A DNA stretch of 64,000 nt, taken from contig NZ_LT629688.1 in assembly GCF_900101785.1 (NCBI RefSeq), positions 868,001 through 932,000 on the forward strand, in the 5' to 3' direction. Origin of the DNA: Auraticoccus monumenti. GTDB lineage: Bacteria > Actinomycetota > Actinomycetes > Propionibacteriales > Propionibacteriaceae. Position numbers and translations under genes: made by a program. The notes under the pieces were generated by a model that searched no databases, had not been told where the DNA came from, and saw only the letters and a list, made by a program, of their open reading frames with translations. Of this stretch, positions 22,351-30,182 are shown piece after piece. Within the stretch, counting starts at the first letter, position 1; the number at the start of each line of letters is the position of its first letter.

Positions 22351-23517
22351 TCAGCGGGTCGCCGGCAGACGCATCAGCATGATGACGTGCCGGTAGTCGG
22401 TGAGGGGCTCGCCGTCGATCTCGGCGAGACCGGTCAGCAGACAGGGCTTGCCGGGGACGGTGAAGGACAGGTTCACGTAGGGCGCGTCCAGGGCGCCCAG
22501 GGCGTCCAGCAGGTAGCTCGGGTTGAAGCCGGCGGCGTCCAGCGAGGGCTCGGCCGCACCGTGCAGGTCGACCGTGGCGCTGAGGGCCTCCGAGGCCTGG
22601 GCCTGGTCGCCGGTGGCGGCCTCGAGGGTGATCGAGCCGTCACCGATCAGCATCCGCAGGGCGGTGTTGCGCTCAGCCACCAGGGCGACGCGCTTGGCGG
22701 CGTCGATGATCTCCTGGGTGCTGCCGCGGACGGTGAGCTGGGGCTGGATGCTCATCAGGTGGCGGACCTTGGGGAACTCGCCGTCGAGCAGCCGGGTGGT
22801 GGTCTCGCGCTGACCGCCCGAGCCCGCCCCCTCGAAGCCGATCAGGCCGTCACCCTGGGAGGCCGCGGAGAGGCTGACCGACACGTTCTCGCCGGCGGTC
22901 AGGGATCGGGCGGTGTCGGAGAGGACCTTGGCCGGCACCAGGGCGGCGCCGCTGGCCGAGGGCGAGGCCGGGGACCAGCTGAGCTCCTTGAGCGCCATCC
23001 GGTAGCGGTCGGTGGCCAGCAGCGAGATGGTCTCGCCGTCGATCTCCATCCGGACGCCGGTGAAGACCGGGAGCAGCTCGTCGCGGCCGGCGGCCACCAC
23101 CACCTGGGACACCGCGCGGGCGAAGGCGTCGCTGGCCACCGTGCCGGTCTGCTCCGGCATCGAGGGCAGCGCCGGGTACTCCCCCACCGGCAGGGTCTGC
23201 AGGGTGAAGCGGGCGCTGCCGCAGACCAGCTCCATCCGCGAGTCGTCGGCGGTGATGTCGACCGGCTTGCCCGGCAGCGAGCGGCAGATGTCGGAGAGCA
23301 GCCGGCCCGAGACGAGCACCTGGCCCTCGTCGCTGACCTCGGCACGGGCGTGGACCTGGGTGGAGGTCTCGTAGTCGAAGCTGGACAGCACCACCGAGTC
23401 GCCCTCGGCACGCAGCAGCAGGCCCGCCAGGATCGGGACGCTGGGCCGGGTCGGCAGGCTGCGCGCAGCCCACTGGACGGCCTCGGCCAGGACGTCCCGT
23501 TCCAGTCGAATCTTCAC
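22351..23517 (-). CDS. dnaN: DNA polymerase III beta sliding clamp
   Basis: 388 residues from GTG 23517 (GAGGAGG close upstream), giving the standard N-terminus VKIRLERDVLAEAVQWAARS. The three-fold clamp architecture is visible: LPTRPSVPILAGLLLRAEGD in domain 1, VTAVASDAFARAV-type region in domain 2 (GTVASDAFARAVSQVVVAAG), and the C-terminal end VNLSF...YRHVIMLMRLPATR. It tethers polymerase III to DNA. The clamp's own promoter and oriC lie in the 926-bp gap up to dnaA. A TATGAT -10-like element is 31 nt upstream of the start, without a good -35. Confidence 0.97.
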   Translation of the reverse strand: MKIRLERDVLAEAVQWAARSLPTRPSVPILAGLLLRAEGDSVVLSSFDYETSTQVHARAEVSDEGQVLVSGRLLSDICRSLPGKPVDITADDSRMELVCGSARFTLQTLPVGEYPALPSMPEQTGTVASDAFARAVSQVVVAAGRDELLPVFTGVRMEIDGETISLLATDRYRMALKELSWSPASPSASGAALVPAKVLSDTARSLTAGENVSVSLSAASQGDGLIGFEGAGSGGQRETTTRLLDGEFPKVRHLMSIQPQLTVRGSTQEIIDAAKRVALVAERNTALRMLIGDGSITLEAATGDQAQASEALSATVDLHGAAEPSLDAAGFNPSYLLDALGALDAPYVNLSFTVPGKPCLLTGLAEIDGEPLTDYRHVIMLMRLPATR

Positions 23518-24443
23518 TAGTCCTCCTCGGACACCGCAGCGCGGTCGATCATAGGTCCTCGGCGACCTGCGGGCCCGGGGTGCTGGGCGCGGCTGCGGCG
23601 AGGGCAGTGCTGGGAACTCTAGCCATGCTCGAGACCAGTGGGCCACCGCGGGAGCGTGGTCCGGTCCGGTGGCGGCCCGCGACAGGGTCGGTGCGGGTGG
23701 GGGTGGCTGGCCGGTCGGGGACGGTCCGTCCACAGGTTGGTGGTCCCGTGGCTTTGAACCCTTCTCTCCCTGTGTCAGCTCATCGTCGTCATCACCTCTG
23801 TGGATCCTGTGGACGACCGCCATCACCCCTGGTCAGCACGCGTTCGGGCCCGTGGACGGGCGGAGGGACAACCACGAACTACACGGGGAGGACTTGTGCG
23901 CAGGTGGGTACCGGCCGGTGGCGCGTCCCCAGGCGCGGAGGGTGTGGTCCCGAGTCGTCCCCAGTTGTCCACAGCTGTGTGCACATCCTGTGGGTAAGAG
24001 TTCCACGCGTGGAATTCGGTCCACCTTGCTACTGGTCTGGCCGCCGCGAGAAGGCACGGAGAACGTCCGGTGATCGCCGCTCGTCCCCCTCTCTGGCCGC
24101 TCGCACCTCGCCCGACCCCCTGACCGCGTGTATGTCGTCCCGGTCTCGTCCGGCGTGGCGCGGTGTGTCGTCCGGTGGCGGGCTGACGGGCTACAGGTCC
24201 TCAGGGCGGGTCTCTGTGCGGCAGCCTCCTGGCGTCGACGCAGGACCCGAGGCGGGGCGGTGCAGCCAGGGTCGGCAGCGGGACCGCGGTGAGGACCAGA
24301 TCACCGGGACGGGGCGCTGGGGACCGCGTCGCCCTGAGGACGTGTACGTCGTGGGACGGGAGGACCCGGACGCGCCGGGACACGCCGACCGAGACCGGGA
24401 CAACATACACGCAGGCAGGGGTCGTCGGGCGGGGGACGGCGGG
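23518..24443. other. oriC: chromosomal replication origin region (oriC) between dnaA and dnaN
   Basis: A 926-bp gene-free interval between dnaA and dnaN, the normal actinobacterial oriC position. DnaA-box-like 9-mers seen: TTGTCCACA at 23965-23973 (consensus), TTACCCACA at 23989-23997 (minus strand), and a back-to-back pair TGTGGATCC / TGTGGACGA at 23799-23816 (both reading on the minus strand), plus a weak CCGTCCACA at 23726. The stretch 23980-24030 is the least GC-rich and holds the 14-bp palindrome TTCCACGCGTGGAA (24001-24014). 24050-24440 shows no ORF of coding quality. No long AT-rich unwinding element is obvious by eye. Confidence 0.9.
24001..24014. repeat. 14-bp perfect palindrome in oriC
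   Basis: TTCCACGCGTGGAA equals its own reverse complement and lies directly after a DnaA box (23989-23997). Each half resembles a truncated DnaA box (TTCCAC). It could be a paired DnaA site or the site of another origin-binding protein. Confidence 0.6.
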
Positions 24444-25874
24444 TCAGCGGTGCGCGGCCTGCTTGATGCGGTTGGTGACCTCGGTGACGTGGTTGTACGT
24501 CGAGCGGCGCTCGGCCATCTGGGTGCGGATCTTGCGGTCGGCGTGCATCACCGTGGTGTGGTCGCGGCCGAAGGCCTGCCCGATCTTGGGCAGCGACATG
24601 TCGGTGAGCTCCCGGCACAGGTACATGGCGATCTGGCGCGCCTGGACCAACTGCTGGGTCCGGCTGCCGCCGCAGACCTCGTCGATGGTCAGGTCGAAGT
24701 AGGCCGCGGTGGTGGCGATGATCGTGGTGATCGAGATCTCGGCCTCCCCACCCGGGGGGATCAGGTCCTTCAGGACCTCCTCGGCCAGCTCCATGGTCAC
24801 CGGCTGCTGGTTGAGGCTGGCGAAGGCCGTGACCCGGATCAGCGCGCCCTCGAGCTCGCGGATGTTGGTCTGGATCCGGCTGCCGATGAACTCCAGCACC
24901 TCCGGCCCCGCGGTCAGCCGCTCCTGGGAGGCCTTCCGCCGCAGGATGGCGATCCTGGTCTCCAGGTCCGGCGGCTGCACGTCGGTGAGCAGACCCATCT
25001 CGAACCGGCTCCGCAGCCGCGGCTCCAGGGCCTCCAGCGCCTTCGGCGGGCGGTCGGAGGTCATCACGATCTGCTTCTGCGCGTTGTGCAGCGTGTTGAA
25101 GGTGTGGAAGAACTCCTCCTGGGTCTGGATCTTGCTCTCCAGGAACTGGATGTCGTCGATCAGCAGCACGTCCACGTCGCGGTAGCGCCGGCGGAACTCA
25201 GCGGTCCGGTTCTCCGAGATCGCGTTGATGAAGTCGTTGGTCAGCTCCTCGGTGGAGACGTAGCGGACCCGGACGCGCTCGTAGTAGTTGCGGACGTAGT
25301 GGCCCAGGGCGTGCAGCAGGTGCGTCTTGCCCAGCCCGGACTCCCCGTAGATGAGCAGCGGGTTGTACGCCTTGCCCGGTGCCTCGGCCACCGCGACCGC
25401 CGCGGCGTGGGCGAACCGGTTGCTGGAGCCGATGACGAAGCTCTCGAAGGTGTACTGCGGGTTGAGCCGGCTCTGGGTGGCTCCCTGTGAGGCCGCGCCG
25501 GCGTGGTGCGGGGCTGGCTCGCGCGTGGTGAAGGGTGACGAGCTGGGAGGGACCGGGTGCTGGTCCGCGTCCTGGTCGACCGAGCCGTCCAGCTCCAGGG
25601 CGGGCTGCGGCTCGTTCTCGGCCAGCGTGGTGTCGACGCTGAGCGCCAGCTGGGTCGGGCGGTCGTAGTGGGAGCTGAGCCGCTCCTCGATGCCCTCGCG
25701 GTGCTTGTTCTCGATCTGGCGACGGGCGAACTCGCTGGGGACGGCGACCACCAGGGTGCTGCCGTGCAGGGCGAGCGGGCGGGTGGTGCGGAGCCAGGCG
25801 CGGGCCTCGTGGGGGGCGGTGCTGACGACCTGGTGCCAGGCGGAGTCGATGGCCTCCGGGGAGGGTTCGGTCAA
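24444..25874 (-). CDS. dnaA: chromosomal replication initiator protein DnaA
   Basis: 476 residues from TTG 25874. The only upstream in-frame start (GTG 25943) lies inside the promoter, so it is rejected. Domain I begins EPSPEAIDSAWHQVV; an acidic/Pro-rich domain II linker follows. The AAA+ domain III has Walker A GESGLGKTHLL and Walker B VDVLLIDDIQFLE; the DNA-binding domain IV carries the signature GRDHTTVMHADRKI. It binds DnaA boxes in oriC and opens the duplex. A DnaA box overlaps its -35 element, indicating autoregulation. Divergent from rpmH. Confidence 0.97.
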   Translation of the reverse strand: MTEPSPEAIDSAWHQVVSTAPHEARAWLRTTRPLALHGSTLVVAVPSEFARRQIENKHREGIEERLSSHYDRPTQLALSVDTTLAENEPQPALELDGSVDQDADQHPVPPSSSPFTTREPAPHHAGAASQGATQSRLNPQYTFESFVIGSSNRFAHAAAVAVAEAPGKAYNPLLIYGESGLGKTHLLHALGHYVRNYYERVRVRYVSTEELTNDFINAISENRTAEFRRRYRDVDVLLIDDIQFLESKIQTQEEFFHTFNTLHNAQKQIVMTSDRPPKALEALEPRLRSRFEMGLLTDVQPPDLETRIAILRRKASQERLTAGPEVLEFIGSRIQTNIRELEGALIRVTAFASLNQQPVTMELAEEVLKDLIPPGGEAEISITTIIATTAAYFDLTIDEVCGGSRTQQLVQARQIAMYLCRELTDMSLPKIGQAFGRDHTTVMHADRKIRTQMAERRSTYNHVTEVTNRIKQAAHR

Positions 25875-25923
25875 CGCGTGCCCCCCGGGCGCTCGGGCCC
25901 ACTGGTGGCGGGCGTGCGGTCCT

Positions 25924-25954
25924 GTCGTACCAGCAGTCCACACCGTTGTCCACA
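25924..25954 (-). promoter_or_regulatory. dnaA promoter with overlapping DnaA box
   Basis: Minus strand: -35 TGGACA (25947-25952), 17-nt spacer, -10 TACGAC (25924-25929). The consensus DnaA box TTGTCCACA (25946-25954, plus strand) covers the whole -35. A second box-like 9-mer TGTGGGAAA is at 25958-25966. This geometry predicts repression of dnaA by DnaA. Confidence 0.65.
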
Positions 25955-26139
25955 GGATGTGGGAAAGTCAAACGGCTCCGCCCTGCGGTGGGTCCGGTGC
26001 TGTGACGGTGTGCGCGTCCTGCTGACCCCGGGAACCTAACAACGCCCGGAGGCCTTGGCAACCCACAGCCGCAGCCGGTGGGCTCCGCTGCGGCGTGTCG
26101 GCTGGACACGGGGAGGTCGTGCATTCATCCGCCCCGATT
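25955..26139. other. dnaA-rpmH divergent intergenic region
   Basis: The 380-bp interval between dnaA and rpmH holds the dnaA promoter at one end and the rpmH promoter at the other. The middle has one further weak box-like run (CAACCCACA near 26058) but no ORF. It could contribute to origin function, though the main box cluster is on the dnaN side. Confidence 0.5.
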
Positions 26140-26168
26140 TTGACCCTCTCCGACCGCCCGCGTATCGT
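26140..26168 (+). promoter_or_regulatory. rpmH promoter (sigma-A type)
   Basis: TTGACC (26140-26145), exactly 17 nt, TATCGT (26163-26168), about 86 nt before the rpmH start. This is the cleanest housekeeping-type promoter seen in the window. It should drive rpmH-rnpA-yidD-yidC. Confidence 0.75.
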
Positions 26169-26254
26169 GGGCAGGTCGCTGGACCGGTGACGCCCTGTCA
26201 GGGTGCGCGGACGGTGCGGCACTGACCTCTGCAGATCGATCACAGGAGCTCTTC

Positions 26255-26392
26255 ATGAGCAAGCGCACGTTCCAGCCGAGCAACCGCCGTCGTAGCCGTA
26301 CCCACGGCTTCCGGCTGCGGATGCGTACCCGCGCGGGTCGCGCCATCCTGGCCGCGCGCCGCCGCAAGGGTCGCTCCGAGCTCTCCGCCTGA
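26255..26392 (+). CDS. rpmH: 50S ribosomal protein L34
   Basis: 45 residues, [20 protein letters not shown] followed by [20 protein letters not shown] and SELSA: the complete, highly basic L34. ACAGGAGCT precedes the ATG as Shine-Dalgarno. It is the first gene of the conserved rpmH-rnpA-yidD-yidC cluster, divergent from dnaA. Confidence 0.98.
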   Translation: MSKRTFQPSNRRRSRTHGFRLRMRTRAGRAILAARRRKGRSELSA

Positions 26393-26397
26393 CGCCG

Positions 26398-26757
26398 GTG
26401 CTCCCGGCTGCGCACCGGCTGCGGTCGTCGGGCGACTTCGCCCGCACGATCCGTGGTGGGGTGCGGGCCGGGAGAGCCAGCCTCGTCGTGCACGCGCGGG
26501 TGGACGAGCCGGGTTCCGGCGCACCGACCCGGGTCGGTCTCGTCGTCTCCAAGGCGGTCGGTGGCGCCGTCCAGCGCAACCGCGTGAAGCGTCGCCTCCG
26601 CCACCTGGTCGCGCCGCACGTCACCACCCTGCCCTCGGACCTGACGCTGGTGGTGCGTGCGCTGCCCGCGTCCGCGCAGCAGCCCGAGCTGGTGGCCCCC
26701 GACCTGGAGGCCGCCCTGAGCAAGGTGCGCTCCCGGTTGGAGCGGGTGTCGCCGTGA
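26398..26757 (+). CDS. rnpA: ribonuclease P protein component
   Basis: 119 residues starting at GTG 26398, 5 nt after rpmH. Protein subunit of RNase P, which matures tRNA 5' ends together with the RnpB RNA. The family core is clear: LPAAHRLRSSGDFARTIRGG at the N-terminus, RVGLVVSKAVGGAVQRNRVK and RRLRHLV forming the basic RNR motif. It overlaps yidD by 4 bp. Confidence 0.97.
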   Translation: MLPAAHRLRSSGDFARTIRGGVRAGRASLVVHARVDEPGSGAPTRVGLVVSKAVGGAVQRNRVKRRLRHLVAPHVTTLPSDLTLVVRALPASAQQPELVAPDLEAALSKVRSRLERVSP

Positions 26758-27116
26758 GGCACGTGCTGATTGCGCTGCTGAAGGTGTACCGGCTCGTGGT
26801 GAGCCCGCTCTACGGCCAGGTGTGCCGCTACCACCCCAGCTGCTCGGCCTACGCCCTCGAGGCGGTCACCGTCCACGGCTCCTGGAGGGGCAGCGGCCTG
26901 GCCGCCCGCCGGCTGCTTCGCTGCCACCCCTGGGCACCCGGCGGGTACGATCCGGTACCAGGGACGGTCGCCGCCGAGGAGTGGCGGATCGAGCAGCAGC
27001 AGTCGAACCCGACCGACCCCGTCGCGGCCGTCGTGGCCCCGACCTCCCCGAAGGAGACCATCTCCGCTCGGGGTCCATCAGACACGGCTCCCCGCCGGGC
27101 CGGACACGAGGTGTGA
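26754..27116 (+). CDS. yidD: membrane protein insertion efficiency factor YidD
   Basis: 120 residues, starting GTG 26754 inside the rnpA stop. The family core of ~75 residues is complete: LKVYRLVVSPLYGQVCRYHP, SCSAYALEAVTVHGSWRG, RLLRCHPWAPGGYDPVP, with the conserved cysteines. An amphipathic N-terminal helix binds the inner face of the membrane and the protein assists YidC-dependent insertion. The last ~40 residues (Pro/Thr/Ala-rich) are a nonconserved tail. Confidence 0.95.
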   Translation: MRHVLIALLKVYRLVVSPLYGQVCRYHPSCSAYALEAVTVHGSWRGSGLAARRLLRCHPWAPGGYDPVPGTVAAEEWRIEQQQSNPTDPVAAVVAPTSPKETISARGPSDTAPRRAGHEV

Positions 27117-27117
27117 A

Positions 27118-28197
27118 TTGCTAGAGGGACTGCTTACGACCCTGGTGCCGTTGCTGGCGCCCCTCAGCGTGTGGTCGTCGATCGGCGACTTCTTCAACAT
27201 GCTGATGACGCCGCTGCACTGGGCCGTCTCGGGTCTGCTGGTGCTCTTCCACTACCTGTGGTCGCCGCTGCTGGGCACCGACTCGGGGTGGACGTGGACC
27301 CTGGCCATCGTCTGCCTGACCGTGGTCGTGCGGATCCTGACGATCCCGCTGTTCGTCAAGCAGATCAAGTCCTCGCGCAACATGCAGCTGGTCCAGCCCA
27401 AGATGCGGGAGCTGCAGAAGAAGTACGCGCACGACCGGGAGCGTCTCGGCCAGGAGACGATGAAGCTCTACCGCGAGGAGGGCGTCAACCCGATGGCGTC
27501 CTGTCTGCCGCTCCTGCTGCAGATGCCGATCTTCTTCGCGCTCTTCCAGGTGCTCAACGGGGCCGCGCGCGCGGTGAACCCCGACGACGCGGTCGGCAGC
27601 TGGCTCCAAGGCAACTCGGTGCTGGTGACGTCCCTGCGCGAGAGCACCATCTTCGGCGCCCGCATCTCCGACACCTTCCTGGGCTCTCCCCTGTGGGAGG
27701 TCAAGGTCATCACGGTGGTGCTGATCCTGCTGATGACAGCGACCATGTTCTTCACCCAGCTCCAGCTGATGCGCAAGAACATGCCGAAGGAGGCCCTCGA
27801 GGGCCCCTTCGCCCAGCAGCAGAAGATCATGCTGTACCTCTTCCCGGTCGTCTTCGCCGTGGGTGGCGTCAACTTCCCGGTCGGTGTCCTCATCTACTGG
27901 TTGACCTCGAACATCTGGACGGCGGGCCAGCAGTTCTACATCATCCGCAGGAACCCCGCGCCAGGCACCGAGGCCTACACGCAGTGGGAGGAGCGCCAGC
28001 GGAACAAGGGCCACGACCCGAACAAGATGGCGGCCGAGCAGGTCCGCAAAGCCCGCCACGACAAGGGTCTGCCCGACGAGCCGGCGGCGGCGACCACCGC
28101 CGGGGGCGTGCAGCGGCAGGTCGTCCAGCGCCAGCAGCCCCGTCGTCAGACGCGGTCCCAGCGTGGCGGCAAGGGCGGCACCGGCCCGCGGGCCTAG
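27118..28197 (+). CDS. yidC: membrane protein insertase YidC (Oxa1 family)
   Basis: 359 residues. Inserts and folds membrane proteins, alone or with SecYEG. The first hydrophobic helix (HWAVSGLLVLFHYLWSPLLG) is followed by LAIVCLTVVVRILTIPLFVK with the conserved hydrophilic-groove Arg, the cytoplasmic coiled region QPKMRELQKKYAHDRERLGQ, CLPLLLQMPIFFALFQVLNG and three more helices (VITVVLILLMTATMFF; VVFAVGGVNFPVGVLIYWLT). The C-terminal tail is Lys/Arg/Gln-rich. The start is probably TTG 27118, one base after the yidD stop, with GAGGTG upstream; no better start is seen. Confidence 0.96.
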   Translation: MLEGLLTTLVPLLAPLSVWSSIGDFFNMLMTPLHWAVSGLLVLFHYLWSPLLGTDSGWTWTLAIVCLTVVVRILTIPLFVKQIKSSRNMQLVQPKMRELQKKYAHDRERLGQETMKLYREEGVNPMASCLPLLLQMPIFFALFQVLNGAARAVNPDDAVGSWLQGNSVLVTSLRESTIFGARISDTFLGSPLWEVKVITVVLILLMTATMFFTQLQLMRKNMPKEALEGPFAQQQKIMLYLFPVVFAVGGVNFPVGVLIYWLTSNIWTAGQQFYIIRRNPAPGTEAYTQWEERQRNKGHDPNKMAAEQVRKARHDKGLPDEPAAATTAGGVQRQVVQRQQPRRQTRSQRGGKGGTGPRA

Positions 28198-28201
28198 GTC
28201 C

Positions 28202-28233
28202 CCGGTGCCCGTGGTCCGCCACGGGCGCACCGG
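28202..28233 (+). terminator. hairpin after yidC
   Basis: CCGGTG-CCCGTGG, loop TCCG, CCACGGG-(CG)-CACCGG: a 13-bp stem with a 2-nt bulge, 5 nt after the yidC stop. There is no U-run, so it may only partly terminate, with jag following 87 nt later. Confidence 0.55.
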
Positions 28234-28319
28234 CCCGACCGCGGGTGACGTCCCGCACCACCGACCCCCCGGGGAGCACGAGCCTCCCCGCGCAGCACGA
28301 GCAGAGAGTGAGTGTCTCG

Positions 28320-28910
28320 ATGAGCGAGAACGCCGTCCGTGAGGTCCAGCCCGACGAGTCGTCGGTCGACGCCACCGAGAAGCGCACCGACGACGTGGCC
28401 CTCGCGGCCCCCGACGAGGAGGCTGCTGAGACCGCCGCCGCTGGGGACGACGCCGACGTCGACCCCCTGGACCTGGAGGGTGAGGTGGCCGCGGACTACC
28501 TCGAGGAGCTGCTGGACATCGCCGACCTCGACGGCGACATCGACACCTTCACCGAGGGTGGGCGCGCCCACGTCTCGGTGGTGACCGAGGCCGACGTCCT
28601 GGTGGGGCGTGACGGGGAGGTCCTGGACGCCCTGCAGGAGCTGGCCAGGCTGGCCGTGATGACCGAGACCGGTCGGCGCAGCCGGCTGATGCTGGACGTC
28701 GCCGGGCACCGGGACCGCCGTCGCCGTGAGCTGCGTGGTCTGGCCGCGGACGCCGTGCAGGAGGTCCGCGACACCGGCGAGCCGGTGCGACTGGCCCCGA
28801 TGAACCCCTTCGAGCGCAAGATCGTGCACGACGCGGTGGCTGAGGCCGGGCTCGGCAGCGAGTCCGAGGGCGAGGAGCCCCAGCGGCGCGTCGTCGTCCT
28901 CCCGGCCTGA
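28320..28910 (+). CDS. jag: Jag/KhpB family R3H-KH RNA-binding protein
   Basis: 196 residues from ATG 28320; GTG codons at 28308 and 28314 are alternative starts. The first ~60 residues are very acidic. Then come the KH-type domain ([40 protein letters not shown]) and the R3H domain ([37 protein letters not shown]). Jag/KhpB proteins bind RNA and influence cell division and envelope growth in Gram-positives; they are regularly linked to yidC. It lies just ahead of rsmG. Confidence 0.93.
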   Translation: MSENAVREVQPDESSVDATEKRTDDVALAAPDEEAAETAAAGDDADVDPLDLEGEVAADYLEELLDIADLDGDIDTFTEGGRAHVSVVTEADVLVGRDGEVLDALQELARLAVMTETGRRSRLMLDVAGHRDRRRRELRGLAADAVQEVRDTGEPVRLAPMNPFERKIVHDAVAEAGLGSESEGEEPQRRVVVLPA

Positions 28911-28915
28911 TCGAG

Positions 28916-29581
28916 GTGGTCGAGGAGACCGGGGCCCCGGCTGGGGGCCCTACCGGGTCGGACGCACCGGAGCGTCGACCGGTCGAGGTGCCCGAGGTCT
29001 TCGGCGCTGCCGTCGAGCAGGCTGAGCGCTATGTCGACATGTTGTTCAGCCGTGGGAGCGAGTGGGGTCTGATCGGACCGCGCGAGCAGGGTCGGCTCTG
29101 GACCCGGCACGTGCTCAACTCGGTGGCGATCGCCTCGCTGCTGCCCGAGGGCGTGCACCTCGTCGACGTCGGCAGCGGCGCCGGGCTGCCCGGCATCCCC
29201 CTGGCGCTGGCCCGCCCCGACCTCGGCATCACCCTGCTGGAGCCGCTGCAGCGTCGGGCCGAGTTCCTCGAGCTGGTCGTAGACGAGCTGGGTCTGGAGG
29301 AGCGCGTGAGGGTGGTCCGCGGGCGGGCCGAGCAGCACGAGGACACCTACGAGGTGGTCACCGGTCGTGCCGTTGGCTCCCTGCAGAAGCTCATCCCCTG
29401 GTGCGCTCCGCTGATGGACGAGGACGGGGAGATGGTGCTGCTCAAGGGCGCCTCAGCACCCGACGAGGTGCGGGCCGCCCACAAGCAGCTCCACTCGGCG
29501 CGACTCTCCGCCGACGTACTGTCGGTGCGTGCCCACCCGAGCAGCGACCCGACCACAGCTGTCCGACTGCGACGTCGATAA
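28916..29581 (+). CDS. rsmG: 16S rRNA (guanine-527-N7)-methyltransferase RsmG
   Basis: 221 residues from GTG 28916, 5 nt after jag. Methylates N7 of G527 in 16S rRNA (E. coli numbering). Evidence: [20 protein letters not shown] (RsmG N-terminal motif), SAM-binding loop [20 protein letters not shown], then [20 protein letters not shown] and [20 protein letters not shown]. Loss of this gene is known to give low-level streptomycin resistance in other bacteria. It ends a run of core genes; parA-parB follow after ~600 bp. Confidence 0.96.
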   Translation: MVEETGAPAGGPTGSDAPERRPVEVPEVFGAAVEQAERYVDMLFSRGSEWGLIGPREQGRLWTRHVLNSVAIASLLPEGVHLVDVGSGAGLPGIPLALARPDLGITLLEPLQRRAEFLELVVDELGLEERVRVVRGRAEQHEDTYEVVTGRAVGSLQKLIPWCAPLMDEDGEMVLLKGASAPDEVRAAHKQLHSARLSADVLSVRAHPSSDPTTAVRLRRR

Positions 29582-29764
29582 GTCGATAGGGCGCTTTGTC
29601 GTCTGCTTCATGTCAGTGTTGACGGCCTCGACGATGATGGCCGGATGTGCGTTCGTCGACGGTGAGCCCGGCGCGCGGGTGGGACGCCAGGTGGCGTCCT
29701 GGTCCGAGTCCAAGGTCCCACGCAGCGACCTGGAGGACGCCTGGGCGCGGGACGGCCGACCTTG

Positions 29765-30058
29765 GTGGACGAGCCGTTGGAGCGCTTGTTGGCTGCGTTC
29801 GACGAGCGGGGCGCGGCCGCTCTGGCGGAGGCCCGAGACACCGGCGACGTGCTGGTGGCGCTGGCCTACCACCGGTGTCAGGGGGTGCAGCTCTACGCCG
29901 ATCCCTGGGACGACCAGCTGTGGTTCCAGGTCCCTCCTGAGCGGGAGCGGACCGTCTGCGCCTGGTCGCCGTACAGCGTGGAGGTGTGGGCCGTACCTGA
30001 GGACGACCTGCCGGCCCCCTGGCCTGAGGTCGAGCTCGCGACGGCCACTGAGCGGTGA
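29765..30058 (+). CDS. small protein of unknown function between rsmG and parA
   Basis: 97 residues from GTG 29765 (a TTG directly before it is the alternative). No Shine-Dalgarno is obvious. The sequence is acidic, with aromatic motifs (GVQLYADPWDDQLWFQVPPE; VCAWSPYSVEVWAVPEDDLP) that look like a compact beta-sheet domain. No family recognised. Codon use is normal for the region, which supports coding. The 183-bp interval before it is slightly less GC-rich and shows nothing else. Confidence 0.55.
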   Translation: MDEPLERLLAAFDERGAAALAEARDTGDVLVALAYHRCQGVQLYADPWDDQLWFQVPPERERTVCAWSPYSVEVWAVPEDDLPAPWPEVELATATER

Positions 30059-30150
30059 ACCCGCCCACTCGGCCATGGCCGTGGTGAGCCGATCGACGCC
30101 CGCGATTGGGTAGGGTCAGGTCGATGAGGTGCGCTCGCGTGCGGACCCGA

Positions 30151-30166
30151 AGTTTCACGTGGAACC
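30151..30166. other. parS: parS centromere site 1
   Basis: AGTTTCACGTGGAACC, a near match (3 differences) to the bacterial parS consensus TGTTTCACGTGAAACA, with the central TTCACGTGGAA core. It lies 17 bp before the likely parA start. Confidence 0.8.
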
Positions 30167-30182
30167 ACGAACTGGAGAGCCT

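Noticed and set aside
25875-25943. Upstream GTG start for dnaA
   Set aside because: It falls within the dnaA promoter and DnaA box, and the extra residues are not DnaA-like.
30129-30182. GTG 30129 as the parA start
   Set aside because: No ribosome-binding site, reads through parS site 1; GTG 30183 has GGAGAG and a normal context.
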